Shown here: positions 23,504-32,800 of the stretch, piece by piece
Position numbering within the stretch: position 1 is the first letter of the stretch
How the letters are laid out: every line of letters begins with the position of its first letter
DNA from: Candidatus Methanoperedens sp.
GTDB lineage: Archaea > Halobacteriota > Methanosarcinia > Methanosarcinales > Methanoperedenaceae
Assembly: GCA_023249105.1 (NCBI GenBank)
Contig: JAHFDG010000036.1
Location: 1-40,067, forward strand
Reading direction: 5' to 3'
Length of the DNA stretch: 40,067 nucleotides
The notes under the pieces: model-generated
What the model was told of the DNA's origin: nothing
The model's database searches: none
The model's input: the letters and a program-made list of their open reading frames with translations, nothing else
Translations under genes and position numbers: made by a program

Positions 23504-24391
23504 ATGAAAAAGTGGTACCGCGATTATGGACTTCAGGCACGCATGATGCTAACTATGTTCTTGCTTGCTGCTGTGTATCTTCTCTTTCTTGTTGTTTTAT
23601 CAGAGTACGGAGGGGTAGGGACATACGGTTTGATTGTCTTTGCAGGTTTTTTCCTGCTAATTCAGTTTTTCTTTTCAGATAAGCTTGTGCTCTGGAGCAT
23701 GGGCGGGCGTATTGTCACCGAGCAGGAGGAACCGCGCCTTCATGAAACAATTTCAAGACTCTGCGCAATAGCCGATTTACCAAAGCCGAAAATCGCTATT
23801 GTGGATAGCAATATCCCCAACGCCTTTGCAACAGGAAGGAGCAAAGGAAGCGCAGTCGTAGCAGTTACGACTTCCCTGAAACAAAGGTTAAGCCAGCCAG
23901 AGCTTGAAGCAGTGCTTGCCCATGAGTTGAGCCATGTCAAGAACAGGGATATGCTTGTTATCACGATTGCAAGCTTCATATCCACGGTTGCCTTTTTCCT
24001 TGTACGAAATATGCTTTTTTTTGGGGTGGGAGGCAACCGCGATCGGAGGGGAGCAGGCGCTACGGTAATCATTTTCGTGGTCTCTCTTGCGGTATGGATC
24101 ATAAGTTTCCTGCTCATACGTGCCCTTTCAAGATACCGCGAGTTCGCTGCTGACAGGGGTTCTGCAATAATCACAGGACAGCCTTCACATCTTGCTTCGG
24201 CGCTTATGACAATCAGCGGGGTGATGGAAAGAGTGCCTTCTCGCGACTTAAGGGAAGTGGAAGGCATGAACGCATTCTTCATCATACCCGCGATTTCAGG
24301 GGATTCTATAATGAATCTCTTCTCAACCCACCCGACGGTAGAGGCACGCATACGTGCGCTTTCTGAGATGGAGAGGAGGATGGAGTTCTGA
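23504..24391 (+). CDS. htpX: HtpX-family M48 zinc metalloprotease
   Basis: The 295-residue protein has two N-terminal membrane helices (about residues 13-33 and 41-58). The M48 active site is AHELSHVKNRD with ligands His140 and His144 and catalytic Glu141. Two further helices (about 152-170 and 180-200) lead to the third ligand region RYREFAADRG. HtpX degrades misfolded membrane proteins with its active site on the cytoplasmic side. A GTG at 23495 is in frame but overlaps the AGGAG ribosome-binding site, so I start at the ATG at 23504. It sits in the PspA operon and abuts PspAB. Confidence 0.93.
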   Translation: MKKWYRDYGLQARMMLTMFLLAAVYLLFLVVLSEYGGVGTYGLIVFAGFFLLIQFFFSDKLVLWSMGGRIVTEQEEPRLHETISRLCAIADLPKPKIAIVDSNIPNAFATGRSKGSAVVAVTTSLKQRLSQPELEAVLAHELSHVKNRDMLVITIASFISTVAFFLVRNMLFFGVGGNRDRRGAGATVIIFVVSLAVWIISFLLIRALSRYREFAADRGSAIITGQPSHLASALMTISGVMERVPSRDLREVEGMNAFFIIPAISGDSIMNLFSTHPTVEARIRALSEMERRMEF

Positions 24392-24949
24392 ATGGGGTTT
24401 CTTGATGCGCTGTTGGGCAAAAGCAGACTCCCAAAACCAAAACCCGACAAACTGTTTGCAATGTCCACAGCCTACGTCACTCTTAACACCAACCTTAACC
24501 TAAAATCAGAGGGCGCAGGTATCTGTTTTAAACCCATTGAAGCTTCAAGGTTCCAGAACACTGAGCTTGAAATCTCGCAGCTTCTTGCCCAGAGCTGCAA
24601 AGAAACGAATACCCTCTATAAGCTCAGGAAGGATTCATACGGATACCTCTGGGTTATTCTACACGACCCTGATTTTGAGGACCTGGTGAGCACGCTGTAT
24701 ATGGTAAGCGAAACCCTGGTGGAACATGATTTTGGCGAGCAGCTGCTCTGCGCGGTTTTCAAATTCAAGGACGAATCAGAGGTTTACTGGATTTATAATT
24801 TTAAACAGGCAGCGTTTTACCCATTTGTGCCAAAAGGAAAACATAGGGACTTATCATACGAATTCAGGCTTCGCTCAATTATGGAAAAAGAACTTCCCAT
24901 AGAAAAGGAAGTGGATCGGTGGTATCCATTGTGGGATATTCCACTATGA
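24392..24949 (+). CDS. pspAB: PspA-associated protein PspAB
   Basis: The 185-residue soluble protein opens MGFLDALLGKSRLPKPKPDKLFAMSTAYVTL, as in the PspAB family found beside HtpX and PspA. The middle is an alpha/beta domain (LLCAVFKFKDESEVYWIYNF). Its role is not well defined; it is regarded as a helper of the PspA/HtpX response. The ATG starts directly after the HtpX stop, so translation is likely coupled. There are no membrane helices. Confidence 0.85.
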   Translation: MGFLDALLGKSRLPKPKPDKLFAMSTAYVTLNTNLNLKSEGAGICFKPIEASRFQNTELEISQLLAQSCKETNTLYKLRKDSYGYLWVILHDPDFEDLVSTLYMVSETLVEHDFGEQLLCAVFKFKDESEVYWIYNFKQAAFYPFVPKGKHRDLSYEFRLRSIMEKELPIEKEVDRWYPLWDIPL

Positions 24950-24968
24950 GATGTGACGGTGCAGATTC

Positions 24969-25982
24969 ATGGAAAAATATGAGATTGTCATCATCGGCGC
25001 AGGTCCGGCTGGACTCAGTGCTGCTGGAGTTTTAGCTGAAGCCGGAAAAGAGGTTCTCGTATTAGAGAAAAACAGAATCATCGGACCAACGATATGTGCT
25101 GGCGGTCTAACTACTAAAGATATGGATATTATTCCAAAAAATATTGTTGATGCTGAATTTAATCATTTAATTCTGCATACAGTAAAAGGAACTTATGAAA
25201 TTGATCTGGGCAGTCATCCTGTATTCACAGTGAGTAGGGAAAAACTTGGACAGTGGATGGCTAAAGAAGCGAAAAAGTCCGGCGCAGAAATCAGGATGGC
25301 ATGCTGTGTTAAGGAGATAAAAGGAAATCATGTTCTTGTAAATGGTTGCAAAGAAATCGGTTATGATTATCTGATAGGCACGGACGGTTCTAACTCGCTA
25401 GTCAGGAGATACTTAAATATTCCTGTTAAAAAAACGCAAATAGCAGTCCAATACATCAGCAAAACTCAAAGATGCGACATAGAGGTATTTTTAGACGACT
25501 TTAAAAATGTTCTTAAATACGGATGGATATTTCCACATAGCAGTTTCACCTCTATAGGATTGGGAGGATGGACAAGGAATGCTGCAATGCTCAGGCGCTG
25601 CCTTGATGGGTTGTGCGATAAGCTCTTCGTCGAGAGAACAAAACTTGAAGCTGCAAGTATCAACTTTGATTATAGAGGGTTTGTTTTTGGGAATAAGTTT
25701 TTAGCTGGCGATGCGGCTGGCTTTGCATCGGGACTTACCGGTGAAGGAATCTATCAGGCTATTTTATCAGGGGAAGAGGTTGCAAAAGGAATTCTGAATA
25801 AAAATTATGGATATCCTGGAATTAAGCATCTTTTAAAAGTGAAAAATAGCCAGGAAAAACTGCTGCATATCCTAAGTATAAACCGATGCATACCTCATAT
25901 TGTTTTTAATAGTTTCATCCCTCTTCTTTTGAAGAGGAGGAATTTATGCAGAATGGTGAATAACAAATATGGTCTGGTGTAA
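24969..25982 (+). CDS. FAD-dependent oxidoreductase, geranylgeranyl-reductase-like
   Basis: The 337-residue flavoprotein has the N-terminal FAD dinucleotide motif IGAGPAGLSAAG (residues 9-20), an acidic end to strand 2 (VLEKN), and a second FAD contact FLAGDAAGFASGLTGEGIYQAILSG near residue 240. These are the hallmarks of the geranylgeranyl reductase/digeranylgeranylglycerophospholipid reductase branch, which saturates isoprenoid chains of archaeal lipids. At 337 residues it is shorter than most true lipid reductases (about 390-400), so the substrate may differ. It follows the PspA operon by 19 nt; a link to membrane lipid state is plausible. Confidence 0.82.
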   Translation: MEKYEIVIIGAGPAGLSAAGVLAEAGKEVLVLEKNRIIGPTICAGGLTTKDMDIIPKNIVDAEFNHLILHTVKGTYEIDLGSHPVFTVSREKLGQWMAKEAKKSGAEIRMACCVKEIKGNHVLVNGCKEIGYDYLIGTDGSNSLVRRYLNIPVKKTQIAVQYISKTQRCDIEVFLDDFKNVLKYGWIFPHSSFTSIGLGGWTRNAAMLRRCLDGLCDKLFVERTKLEAASINFDYRGFVFGNKFLAGDAAGFASGLTGEGIYQAILSGEEVAKGILNKNYGYPGIKHLLKVKNSQEKLLHILSINRCIPHIVFNSFIPLLLKRRNLCRMVNNKYGLV

Positions 25983-26327
25983 TAATATAGGTGCTGGTCA
26001 CATATGGAACGGGTTCATAAACGCAGCGTCATTCTTTTGCTGCATCTTCATAAATTCGTACTTGAGACCACTGTCACTTTTAATTAAATCTAACAAATAA
26101 TCCGCCGTTTTTGCTATAAAAATAAAAAACCAGCAAATGTTGTTGGCTTTTTAAAGCAAAACCCGATTAAAGGATAAGCACCGATACTAACATGTTAAAA
26201 AATCAGAGGTGTAGTCTTGGATACACATTGTAGAGTTCTTTTGGACTAGAACAGAGCAAGCTACAAGAAAAAGTAACAGTGTAAAAATTGATGTCACAAC
26301 TAAGGCAAATCAATTGAGGTAGAAAAA
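25983..26327. other. 345-nt intergenic region with an upstream element
   Basis: No coding frame or RNA gene was recognised here. The main signal is the element at 26150-26172. The last 15 nt before the next gene carry a good ribosome-binding site (GAGGTAG). Confidence 0.5.
26150..26172 (+). promoter_or_regulatory. TTTAAAGCAAAACCC upstream element (130-residue gene)
   Basis: It begins TTTAAAGCAAAACCCGATTA and continues with AAG. The first 15 bases are identical to the element before the SDH protease gene at 19409. It lies about 155 nt before the start codon, so the mRNA would have a long leader if this is the promoter. Confidence 0.4.
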
Positions 26328-26720
26328 ATGAATTCACTTGCAGTTATTAGAGCGAATGACAATTCCAAATTAAAAACAGCACTTTTTGACCTTGTGAAGT
26401 ATGGTCATATGTCATACGCCAGCGTACCAAAAAAGCTTGAACCAGGTTTTGCAGACAACATACTTGTAAATGTAATGAGGACTCCATTAAAAAGCAGGTG
26501 CACGGCTGCGGCTGTTGTGCCGTTGATGGATTCAGCCTGTGCTGCTATTCATAGACTGAGGAGAATTCATCCTCCGGCTCATGTGATAATTGTGAGTCCG
26601 AGGCATGAGATTTACCACGAACTGATAGATTATATCGAAATGTTGCCAGAGGCTTTCACACGTAAGCGCCCCATTCAAAAAAGAGCAAGTTATTCCTTTA
26701 TACAGTCTAGATATGTTTGA
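26328..26720 (+). CDS. small protein of unknown function
   Basis: This 130-residue protein appears soluble. It has two Cys (in SRCTAAAV and DSACAAI) and a C-terminal basic region (RKRPIQKRASY). I recognise no family. The stretch HVIIVSPRHEIYHELIDYIEMLPEAF looks like a strand followed by an amphipathic helix. A strong ribosome-binding site (GAGGTAG, 7 nt upstream) supports translation, and the shared upstream element supports regulated expression. It is followed by decayed repeats, so it may itself be a marginal remnant. Confidence 0.5.
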   Translation: MNSLAVIRANDNSKLKTALFDLVKYGHMSYASVPKKLEPGFADNILVNVMRTPLKSRCTAAAVVPLMDSACAAIHRLRRIHPPAHVIIVSPRHEIYHELIDYIEMLPEAFTRKRPIQKRASYSFIQSRYV

Positions 26721-26749
26721 AAGCATTACTTGAAGATAAAAGTGAAGCT

Positions 26750-26770
26750 CCCCACAGCAGAGCTGTGGGG
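26750..26770 (+). repeat. hairpin CCCCACAGC-AGA-GCTGTGGGG
   Basis: A perfect 9-bp stem with an AGA loop lies 30 nt after the 130-residue gene. It could act as a terminator or be the end hairpin of a decayed IS200/IS605-like element. A related hairpin follows at 26822. Confidence 0.5.
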
Positions 26771-26821
26771 CATCTCCTGGTTCCTCGTTTTGTTGTTGCA
26801 TTTCTGGGAGGCTGTACCCAA

Positions 26822-26838
26822 CCGCAGCAGAGCTGCGG
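26822..26838 (+). repeat. hairpin CCGCAGC-AGA-GCTGCGG
   Basis: A perfect 7-bp stem has the same AGA loop and the same GGGG-C/T-AT flank as the hairpin at 26750. The two look like diverged copies of one element. A small palindrome, GTCACA-T-TGTGAC, follows at 26865-26877. Confidence 0.45.
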
Positions 26839-26922
26839 GGTATTCCGATAAAATAAACAAACTGGTCACATTGTGACTGAATCTTCCGGAAACGAGAGAT
26901 TCAATTATCATGGCATGCGATA

Positions 26923-27063
26923 ATGTATATCGCAAATTTCTCTGAACGTGTGGTGGATATTGTAGTAGAAGCCGTAGCTACCCCAACACCTGCAACATCC
27001 GGATTTGAGATAGTGCTTGGATTGCTGGGCACGGGTCTTGCATATCGGTTGAGACGCAAGTAA
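26923..27063 (+). pseudogene. orphan CTERM sorting tail (relic)
   Basis: A 46-codon frame ends in ATPTPATSGFEIVLGLLGTG, then LAYRLRRK and a stop. This is a threonine/proline spacer, a GFE motif, a hydrophobic helix and an Arg/Lys cluster, the anatomy of a PGF-CTERM-like archaeosortase signal. There is no signal peptide or mature domain upstream, so I read it as the 3' end of a lost surface protein. An 86-nt homologous copy lies at 39177-39262. Confidence 0.6.
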
Positions 27064-27185
27064 TGAGCAACCGCAGCTAAACAGTGAATAGTGCCGCTAC
27101 TTCGAGGTAGGGATCAGGAAAAGTCCCACGTAGCAGTCTTATAGTCAGAATTTCATCGAGCACCTTGCAGATATAGCTCCTTAGA

Positions 27186-27572
27186 TCATTTTGTTTGGAT
27201 CCCTCGTGTATTCCAGTGGTTGACCTTTAATAGAAACTTATGCCATGATGACGCCAGAATCAAAATAGCCAGCATTATCACTGCTAATTTCAAATAATAC
27301 AATAAATAAAAAATGTTCCAACCAAATGGTGTTGAGGGTAATCCAAAATGTTCAGCCAACTCAACATATAAACTATGTAAGCCAATTAATGCCCCAGTAA
27401 CAAGAACTAATTTGAAATTAGTCTGCAAGAATGATCTATTCATAGTTACAGCGACACCTATACTAGAAGAAGAGATTTTATTCCATAGCATCCAGCATCT
27501 ATACGCATAAAACGCTCCAATGCTTATAAATATCAGAGAAATTATAATTCCGACCAAGGAAATGTTGCTCAA
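27186..27572 (-). CDS. integral membrane protein of unknown function, four helices
   Basis: The 128-residue protein has hydrophobic segments at about residues 6-26, 52-70, 84-102 and 103-112 (SLVGIIISLIFISIGAFYA, FKLVLVTGALIGLHSLYVEL, IFYLLYYLKLAVIMLAILIL). His residues lie at the membrane boundaries (GLHSLYVELAEHFG, SSWHKFLLKVNHW) and could bind haem or metal, though no family is recognised. It is divergent from the DOMON gene with about 180 nt of AT-rich sequence between them, so it may share regulation with the cytochrome block. Confidence 0.6.
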   Translation of the reverse strand: MSNISLVGIIISLIFISIGAFYAYRCWMLWNKISSSSIGVAVTMNRSFLQTNFKLVLVTGALIGLHSLYVELAEHFGLPSTPFGWNIFYLLYYLKLAVIMLAILILASSWHKFLLKVNHWNTRGIQTK

Positions 27573-27753
27573 TTTCTATATCCTCCTTTTTGCATCAACT
27601 AAATAATACTTCGCTCTTAAGCTGTTGTTGGTTTGAATTAGTTAAGTTAAAGCTGTTTTTTGTTAAATTTAGTTAAATTGCATTTATTAGGTATTTTCTT
27701 TTATTTTCTATAGCACAAAGAACAAAAAGACAAACAAATATTGTTTATATTAC

Positions 27754-28584
27754 ATGAAAAGAAACCCCTCAACCCAGGTAGCAATGAAGTCTCTTTTTTC
27801 CACGTATTCGAAAAGGATGTATTTGAAAGGCATCGCAGTAATGTTGTTTTTGCTTTCTTTTGCCAGCGTTAGCTCTGCTTTCCATGAAAGCATACCAAGC
27901 ATTATACCAAGTATAGATGGACAAATTCAGGAGAATGAATATCAAAACCACTACAGGGACACCAAAATAAACATGGATGTTTACTGGACGCTGTATAAGG
28001 AAAATATATATCTGGCACTGAGAAGCCACGCTAAAGGGTGGATGGGAATCGGCATAGACCCTACAGGCTCTCTGATGCAAGGAGCGGATATAATTCTGGG
28101 ATATGTGAAAGACGGTAAACTGTTTATCCAGGATAATTTTGCCAATTCAGCCGTAAACCGCGCTCCTGATACCGTTCTTGGCGGAAAAAATGACATTCTG
28201 GAATCTGCTGGTTCCGAAAGTGACAAAGGTACAGTTATCGAGTTTAAAAGGAAACTCAATACCACAGACAGTTTTGACAGGGCTTTAACGGATAATGAGT
28301 ATAAAGTCCTGTTAGCATACTCAGAATCAGATGACCTGACCAGCTACCATCCAGTAAAATCAACGGCATTTATAAATTTCTTTTCAGGCAATGTACGGAA
28401 TGAAGATACAGATGATGTAGGGAAGGAAGGCAGCATCGTAAAAACCCAAAATCCAGCAACCGATTCCATCCCAGCCGAAAAGGATCGGTACCAATCTTTC
28501 CTTACCATGCTTACCGGAGTAATATCAATTGCAGGCATAACAATTGCTTTGCTTATTATTCCGGAAAGGGGGAGAAGTAAATGA
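27754..28584 (+). CDS. membrane-anchored DOMON-domain protein (possible b-type haem carrier)
   Basis: A signal-type helix (about residues 24-42, GIAVMLFLLSFASVSSAF) leads to a DOMON domain at about 55-215. It shows VYWTLYKENIYLALRSHAKGWMGIGIDP, then GADIILGYV and KVLLAYSESDD. DOMON domains bind haem b or sugars extracytoplasmically. Met97 (GWMGIG) and His199 (SYHP) sit where axial haem ligands occur in haem-binding members. A C-terminal helix (TGVISIAGITIALLIIP) anchors it. The stop overlaps the next start (ATGA). The TATA-like TTTATATT at about 27742 is close to this ATG, so the ATG at 27784 may be the true start. Confidence 0.8.
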   Translation: MKRNPSTQVAMKSLFSTYSKRMYLKGIAVMLFLLSFASVSSAFHESIPSIIPSIDGQIQENEYQNHYRDTKINMDVYWTLYKENIYLALRSHAKGWMGIGIDPTGSLMQGADIILGYVKDGKLFIQDNFANSAVNRAPDTVLGGKNDILESAGSESDKGTVIEFKRKLNTTDSFDRALTDNEYKVLLAYSESDDLTSYHPVKSTAFINFFSGNVRNEDTDDVGKEGSIVKTQNPATDSIPAEKDRYQSFLTMLTGVISIAGITIALLIIPERGRSK

Positions 28585-29183
28585 CTCATCTACACACGAT
28601 TTCTGCCGAATTGCATACAGGAATGCTTGTCCTGGCATTCATTTCTATTTCACTTAAAATAATTGGAGATAAACTGGGAAAATTCCCAAAGGCAACCCAG
28701 GTTCTTGAGCAGACCGCCTATGTTTCAGCACTGACCGGGTTCTTGTTTCTTATAGTCAGTGCTATAACCGGGTTCACTCAAACCTGGCCAAGGGAGGCTT
28801 TGCTTGCTTCTCCTTTAGTTCTGAACAAGATACTGTTCACGGAATTCGCCATAGTCTTCTGGACGATATTCCTGCTGATCAGGTGGAAGTACGGAGCAGA
28901 TTTATGGAAGAGCTTGAAGCTGAAAACTCTGTATGTTTCAATGGCTCTGGGAGGATTTTTAAGCATAACGCTGACCGGTTCAATGGGGGGGCATGTAGCC
29001 AAGAAAGAGAGCCTGCTTGATCTCTTTTTGCATAAATCGGGAATAAACACCCACGTACCTTTTACCCTGCCTGAAACATGGATAGTTCCAATACTGGTTT
29101 TTATTTTTTCGATTTTAATTATATCCATATTGCTCAGAAAGAAGTATAAAATAGCAAGGGAAGGTGCTATACACGACTCATGA
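28581..29183 (+). CDS. multi-spanning membrane protein with conserved-looking His, DUF2231-like
   Basis: The 200-residue protein has five hydrophobic segments (about residues 14-26, 46-65, 82-102, 116-131 and 168-185). His3, His5 and His12 lie at the start of helix 1, and the GSMGGHVAKK motif comes after helix 4. This resembles the layout of DUF2231-type membrane proteins, which may carry haem b. It is translationally coupled to the DOMON gene by ATGA. A membrane quinone- or haem-linked partner passing electrons to the DOMON protein is a testable idea, not a demonstrated role. Confidence 0.65.
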   Translation: MTHLHTISAELHTGMLVLAFISISLKIIGDKLGKFPKATQVLEQTAYVSALTGFLFLIVSAITGFTQTWPREALLASPLVLNKILFTEFAIVFWTIFLLIRWKYGADLWKSLKLKTLYVSMALGGFLSITLTGSMGGHVAKKESLLDLFLHKSGINTHVPFTLPETWIVPILVFIFSILIISILLRKKYKIAREGAIHDS

Positions 29184-29589
29184 TATCGCTGCACACCGTA
29201 TCGAGAACGTGTATAGTGTAAATACGGTAACAGAAGAAATGCTCAAACACACATTAAACGACTTAAAAAATGTTGGAGGCATTGAAGAATTGGCAGTAGT
29301 AAGCAGAGACGGTTTACTCTTCTGCTCAACCGTATCCCAAAAACAACACGCTGAAAAATTTGCAGCCATGTCAGCTACCTTGATGGGCGCGGCAGAGACT
29401 GCAACATCAATGCTTGGAAAAAGCATTCCTGATAGAGTAATCGTGGAATCAAAACACATGAAGATAATCGGAACATGTGCAGGACCAAAAGCCTTGCTCA
29501 TGGTTATGACCGAACCATACGCTGGTCTTGGATTAATTCTGAGTGAGGTGGCGAAAGCATCCGAGAAAATAAAACGGGTCTTAGGATGA
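29164..29589 (+). CDS. roadblock/LC7 domain protein
   Basis: The 141-residue protein carries a roadblock/LC7 fold: LNDLKNVGGIEELAVVSRDGLLFCST, then MSATLMGAAETATSML and RVIVESKHMKIIGTCAGPKALLMVMT. Such proteins bind and regulate small Ras-like GTPases (MglB type) or organise complexes. The open frame begins at a GTG at 29164 inside the previous gene. GTG 29209 or ATG 29239 may be the real start, since the domain begins near residue 30. It lies between the redox membrane genes and the cytochromes and has no signal peptide, so it acts in the cytoplasm. Confidence 0.85.
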   Translation: MLYTTHDIAAHRIENVYSVNTVTEEMLKHTLNDLKNVGGIEELAVVSRDGLLFCSTVSQKQHAEKFAAMSATLMGAAETATSMLGKSIPDRVIVESKHMKIIGTCAGPKALLMVMTEPYAGLGLILSEVAKASEKIKRVLG

Positions 29590-29844
29590 TATAATGGTGG
29601 CATGCTTAGAAATTGCGCTAAATAGGATAGATACGGAAAATGCTCGCTTTCATGTGCGAAGCCGCTGGCGCTACTCATGCCTGAATCAACAGGACATCAT
29701 GAATTTACTTTCGATTTCTGGATATAGGTTTAAAAGTTTTAAGCAAGCAGTGTGTTTATTTACATTTTATAAATCACAATCCAATTAAAAGAGTAGTAAT
29801 ATACTTTACATGACTTGAAAAGATAAATGAAAGGATAGGTAATC

Positions 29845-32800
29845 TTGAGACAATCAATCGCACTAACAGCGAGCATCGCGATATTGGTACTGGTAGTTCT
29901 TCCAGTATATGCCACAGATAGCAATTTTTCTTACGACTTAAATGCCTCAAATACTACCAATACCACTAACTCAACCGACCATCCCCATTTAACTTATGAC
30001 TTAAATACTTCCAACACCACCAACTCCTCGACCAATCATACCCACTTAATTTCAGACTCGAACACCTCTAATACCACTAACTCAACCAACCACACCCACT
30101 CGAATACAACTGTAAATTCTTCAGGTCCATCGCACGCCCATGCAAACTTGACTTTAGCAGCTACCTTTATACAGAGCAACAATGAGGAAGTAACAGTTAC
30201 CCTTGAGGATTACGAGAAAAATAATCCTTTAACTGTTATGCCGCCTGGCATGCCTCTCAGATTTTTTAAAATAAACGCACAGAACATATCTTACGAATCC
30301 ATCGCCCTTAATGCAACCTACTGTGAAATGGATATAAAGGGTACAGATGAGGAAAAACTCGCTATTTTCAGGTATGAAGCCAATAATTCAACATGGGTTA
30401 TGCTGCCTACAAACGTAAATAAGGAAGAAAACATACTTAATGCATCTGTCAATTCCCTATCTTTATTTGCAGTCAGTTCTCATTCTGAGAATACTTCAGC
30501 ACATATCCATAACGATACAGCCCAAGCTGGGAAATCACACAACTGCGAAAACGTGGAGGATGAACCTATATCTGCCTCTTTCATTTCTGGAGAGTCTAAA
30601 CTTACTCTTGAAATAGAAAGTGACAATACATCAGACTCCTCACCGCCCGGGAGCCTGATTAAATTTTTCAGCATATCAGCCAGGAACTTTTCTTATAGCG
30701 GCGTGAGCATTAAAGCGGGTTACAACGATGCAGTATTAAAAGGAGCTAATGAAAGTAGCCTTTCAATCCTCCATTATACTAATTCAACATGGGTCGTGCT
30801 GCCAACAGAAGTAAACACAGAAGAAAATACTTTGAAGGCGTCCGTGGATTCCTTATCTCTATTTGCAATTTCGTCTTTTTCCGGGACGAGCACGGGCAGT
30901 ATGGGTATGGGAATAGTATCTAACTGTCTGCGTTGCCACGGAAGCAACAGCACTGCATTTGGTGAAGGTATGATGGGAAGCATTCCGAAAGTGAATGAAT
31001 CCATAATGAACCTGAGCATCCATTTGAACCTGAACAATGCAAGTTCTAACCTCAATCAGGCATGCTGGGCATGCCATGCCAACTCAACAACGCCTCCCAA
31101 AAAACATCCTCCGATGTTCAAAGCATCAGCCCTTACCTGTTCTACCTGCCACGTAAACGGCATCGGCAAATTCAATCCTCCGCGAACAACAGAGCATACC
31201 CTGCACGCAGCCAATATCACCGTGAACGCCACATGCCAGCTCTGCCACGGCAAACCGCAGATGATTAATTTCAACGGAAGTACTACAAATTCAACCATTT
31301 CTCATTACGGCAAGAACAGGACTGACATGCTGGATTTAAACAAGACCAGCACTAACTGCTCCTACTGCCACCAGAACCCTGCTTCTGAGTTCTCGGATGT
31401 TTTCAATAAGACCTCAAGGACGAACATAACCCACGATGGCGGCATAAGCTGTTCATCATGTCATGGCACGGGCAGGTTGCACAATTCAACACTCACGAAT
31501 ATGCAAGGCTTTAGTTTATCCAATTGCGTACAGTGCCACGGAACAAGCGGCTTTGCTCCGAAGAAAATAGATGAAAACGTGATAAACCTGAGCATCCATG
31601 CAAACCTGAACAACGCAAGCTCTAACATTAACAGGGCATGCTGGGCATGCCACTCCAATTCCAGTAATGCACCTAACACGCATCCAAGCATATCCATGCC
31701 AGCAAATACCTGCAGTACTTGCCATGTTAATAATACTGTAATCTTCAGTGCACCAAAGACAACAGAACATACCCGCCATGCAGTCAATATCACCGTGAAC
31801 GCTACATGCCAGCTCTGCCACGGCAAACCGCAGATGATTAACCTCAACGGGAGCACTCTGAATTCAACCATTTCTCATTACGGCAAGAACAGGACTGGCA
31901 TGCTGGATTTAAACAAGACCAGCACCAGCTGCTCCTACTGCCACCAGAACCCTGCTTCTGAGTTCTCGGATGTTTTCAACAAAGCTTCAAGGACGAACAT
32001 AACCCACAATGGTGATCTTAGCTGTTCCTCATGCCACGGCATCGGAAGGCTGCACAACTCAACACTCGCGAATATGCGGGGTTATAGTTTATCGAATTGC
32101 GTACAGTGCCACGGGACAAGCGGCTTTGCCCTGAATAAAGTAAGCGAATCATCCATCAACCAGAGTATTCATGCAAACCTGAACAATGCAAGCTCTAACC
32201 TCAATCAGGCATGCTGGGCATGTCATTCAAATATAGTTACGACACCCGAGAAGCATCCGGATATTACTAAACTGCCCAACTCCTGCTCTAAATGCCACAT
32301 CGACGGAGCTCTTAATTTGACACAAAAACAAAAAGGTGTCCAAACAGTGCATGTATCTTCGCATAGCCCGGAAAGCCAAAAGATTAGGACTCCTGCCTGT
32401 ACCCTCTGCCACAGCAATGATGTCCTTGCTTCAGGGAAAACAATAAATTCCACTGTATCTCATTACGCTCAATACCCGAAAGTGGATACCAGGGATTGCG
32501 TAAGCTGCCACCAGAATAAAGAAATCGGGAAAAAGTGGGGGAGCCCACCTGACCCGATAGAGACAATTCGCCTCTCGAATGTTGAAAAGAAGCTGGTCTC
32601 AGACGATATCTGGAAAATTAATCAAAATTACAGCATAGCTATCAGCGAGGTAGATAAAGAGGGTCAGTCAGCTTGGCTTGAACTGTATTATAATGGGAAA
32701 TTGATACAGAAAGAGCTGGTTCCGGAAGGCGGCAGTTTCAAGTACGACACAAAGCTGGTGCAGGAAGGGGGCAATAAGACCATAATCGATCTCAGGATAG

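Noticed and set aside
23740-24468. 242-codon frame antisense to htpX
   Set aside because: It is a shadow of the HtpX coding frame, which has the HELSH active site and membrane helices.
29594-29788. 64-codon frame between the roadblock and cytochrome genes
   Set aside because: It has no domain, no clear ribosome-binding site and an unremarkable composition; the region is better read as leader sequence.
31009-32520. Regular repeats that might suggest a CRISPR array
   Set aside because: The period is about 576 bp, the repeats are coding and in frame, and they encode CxxCH haem sites.
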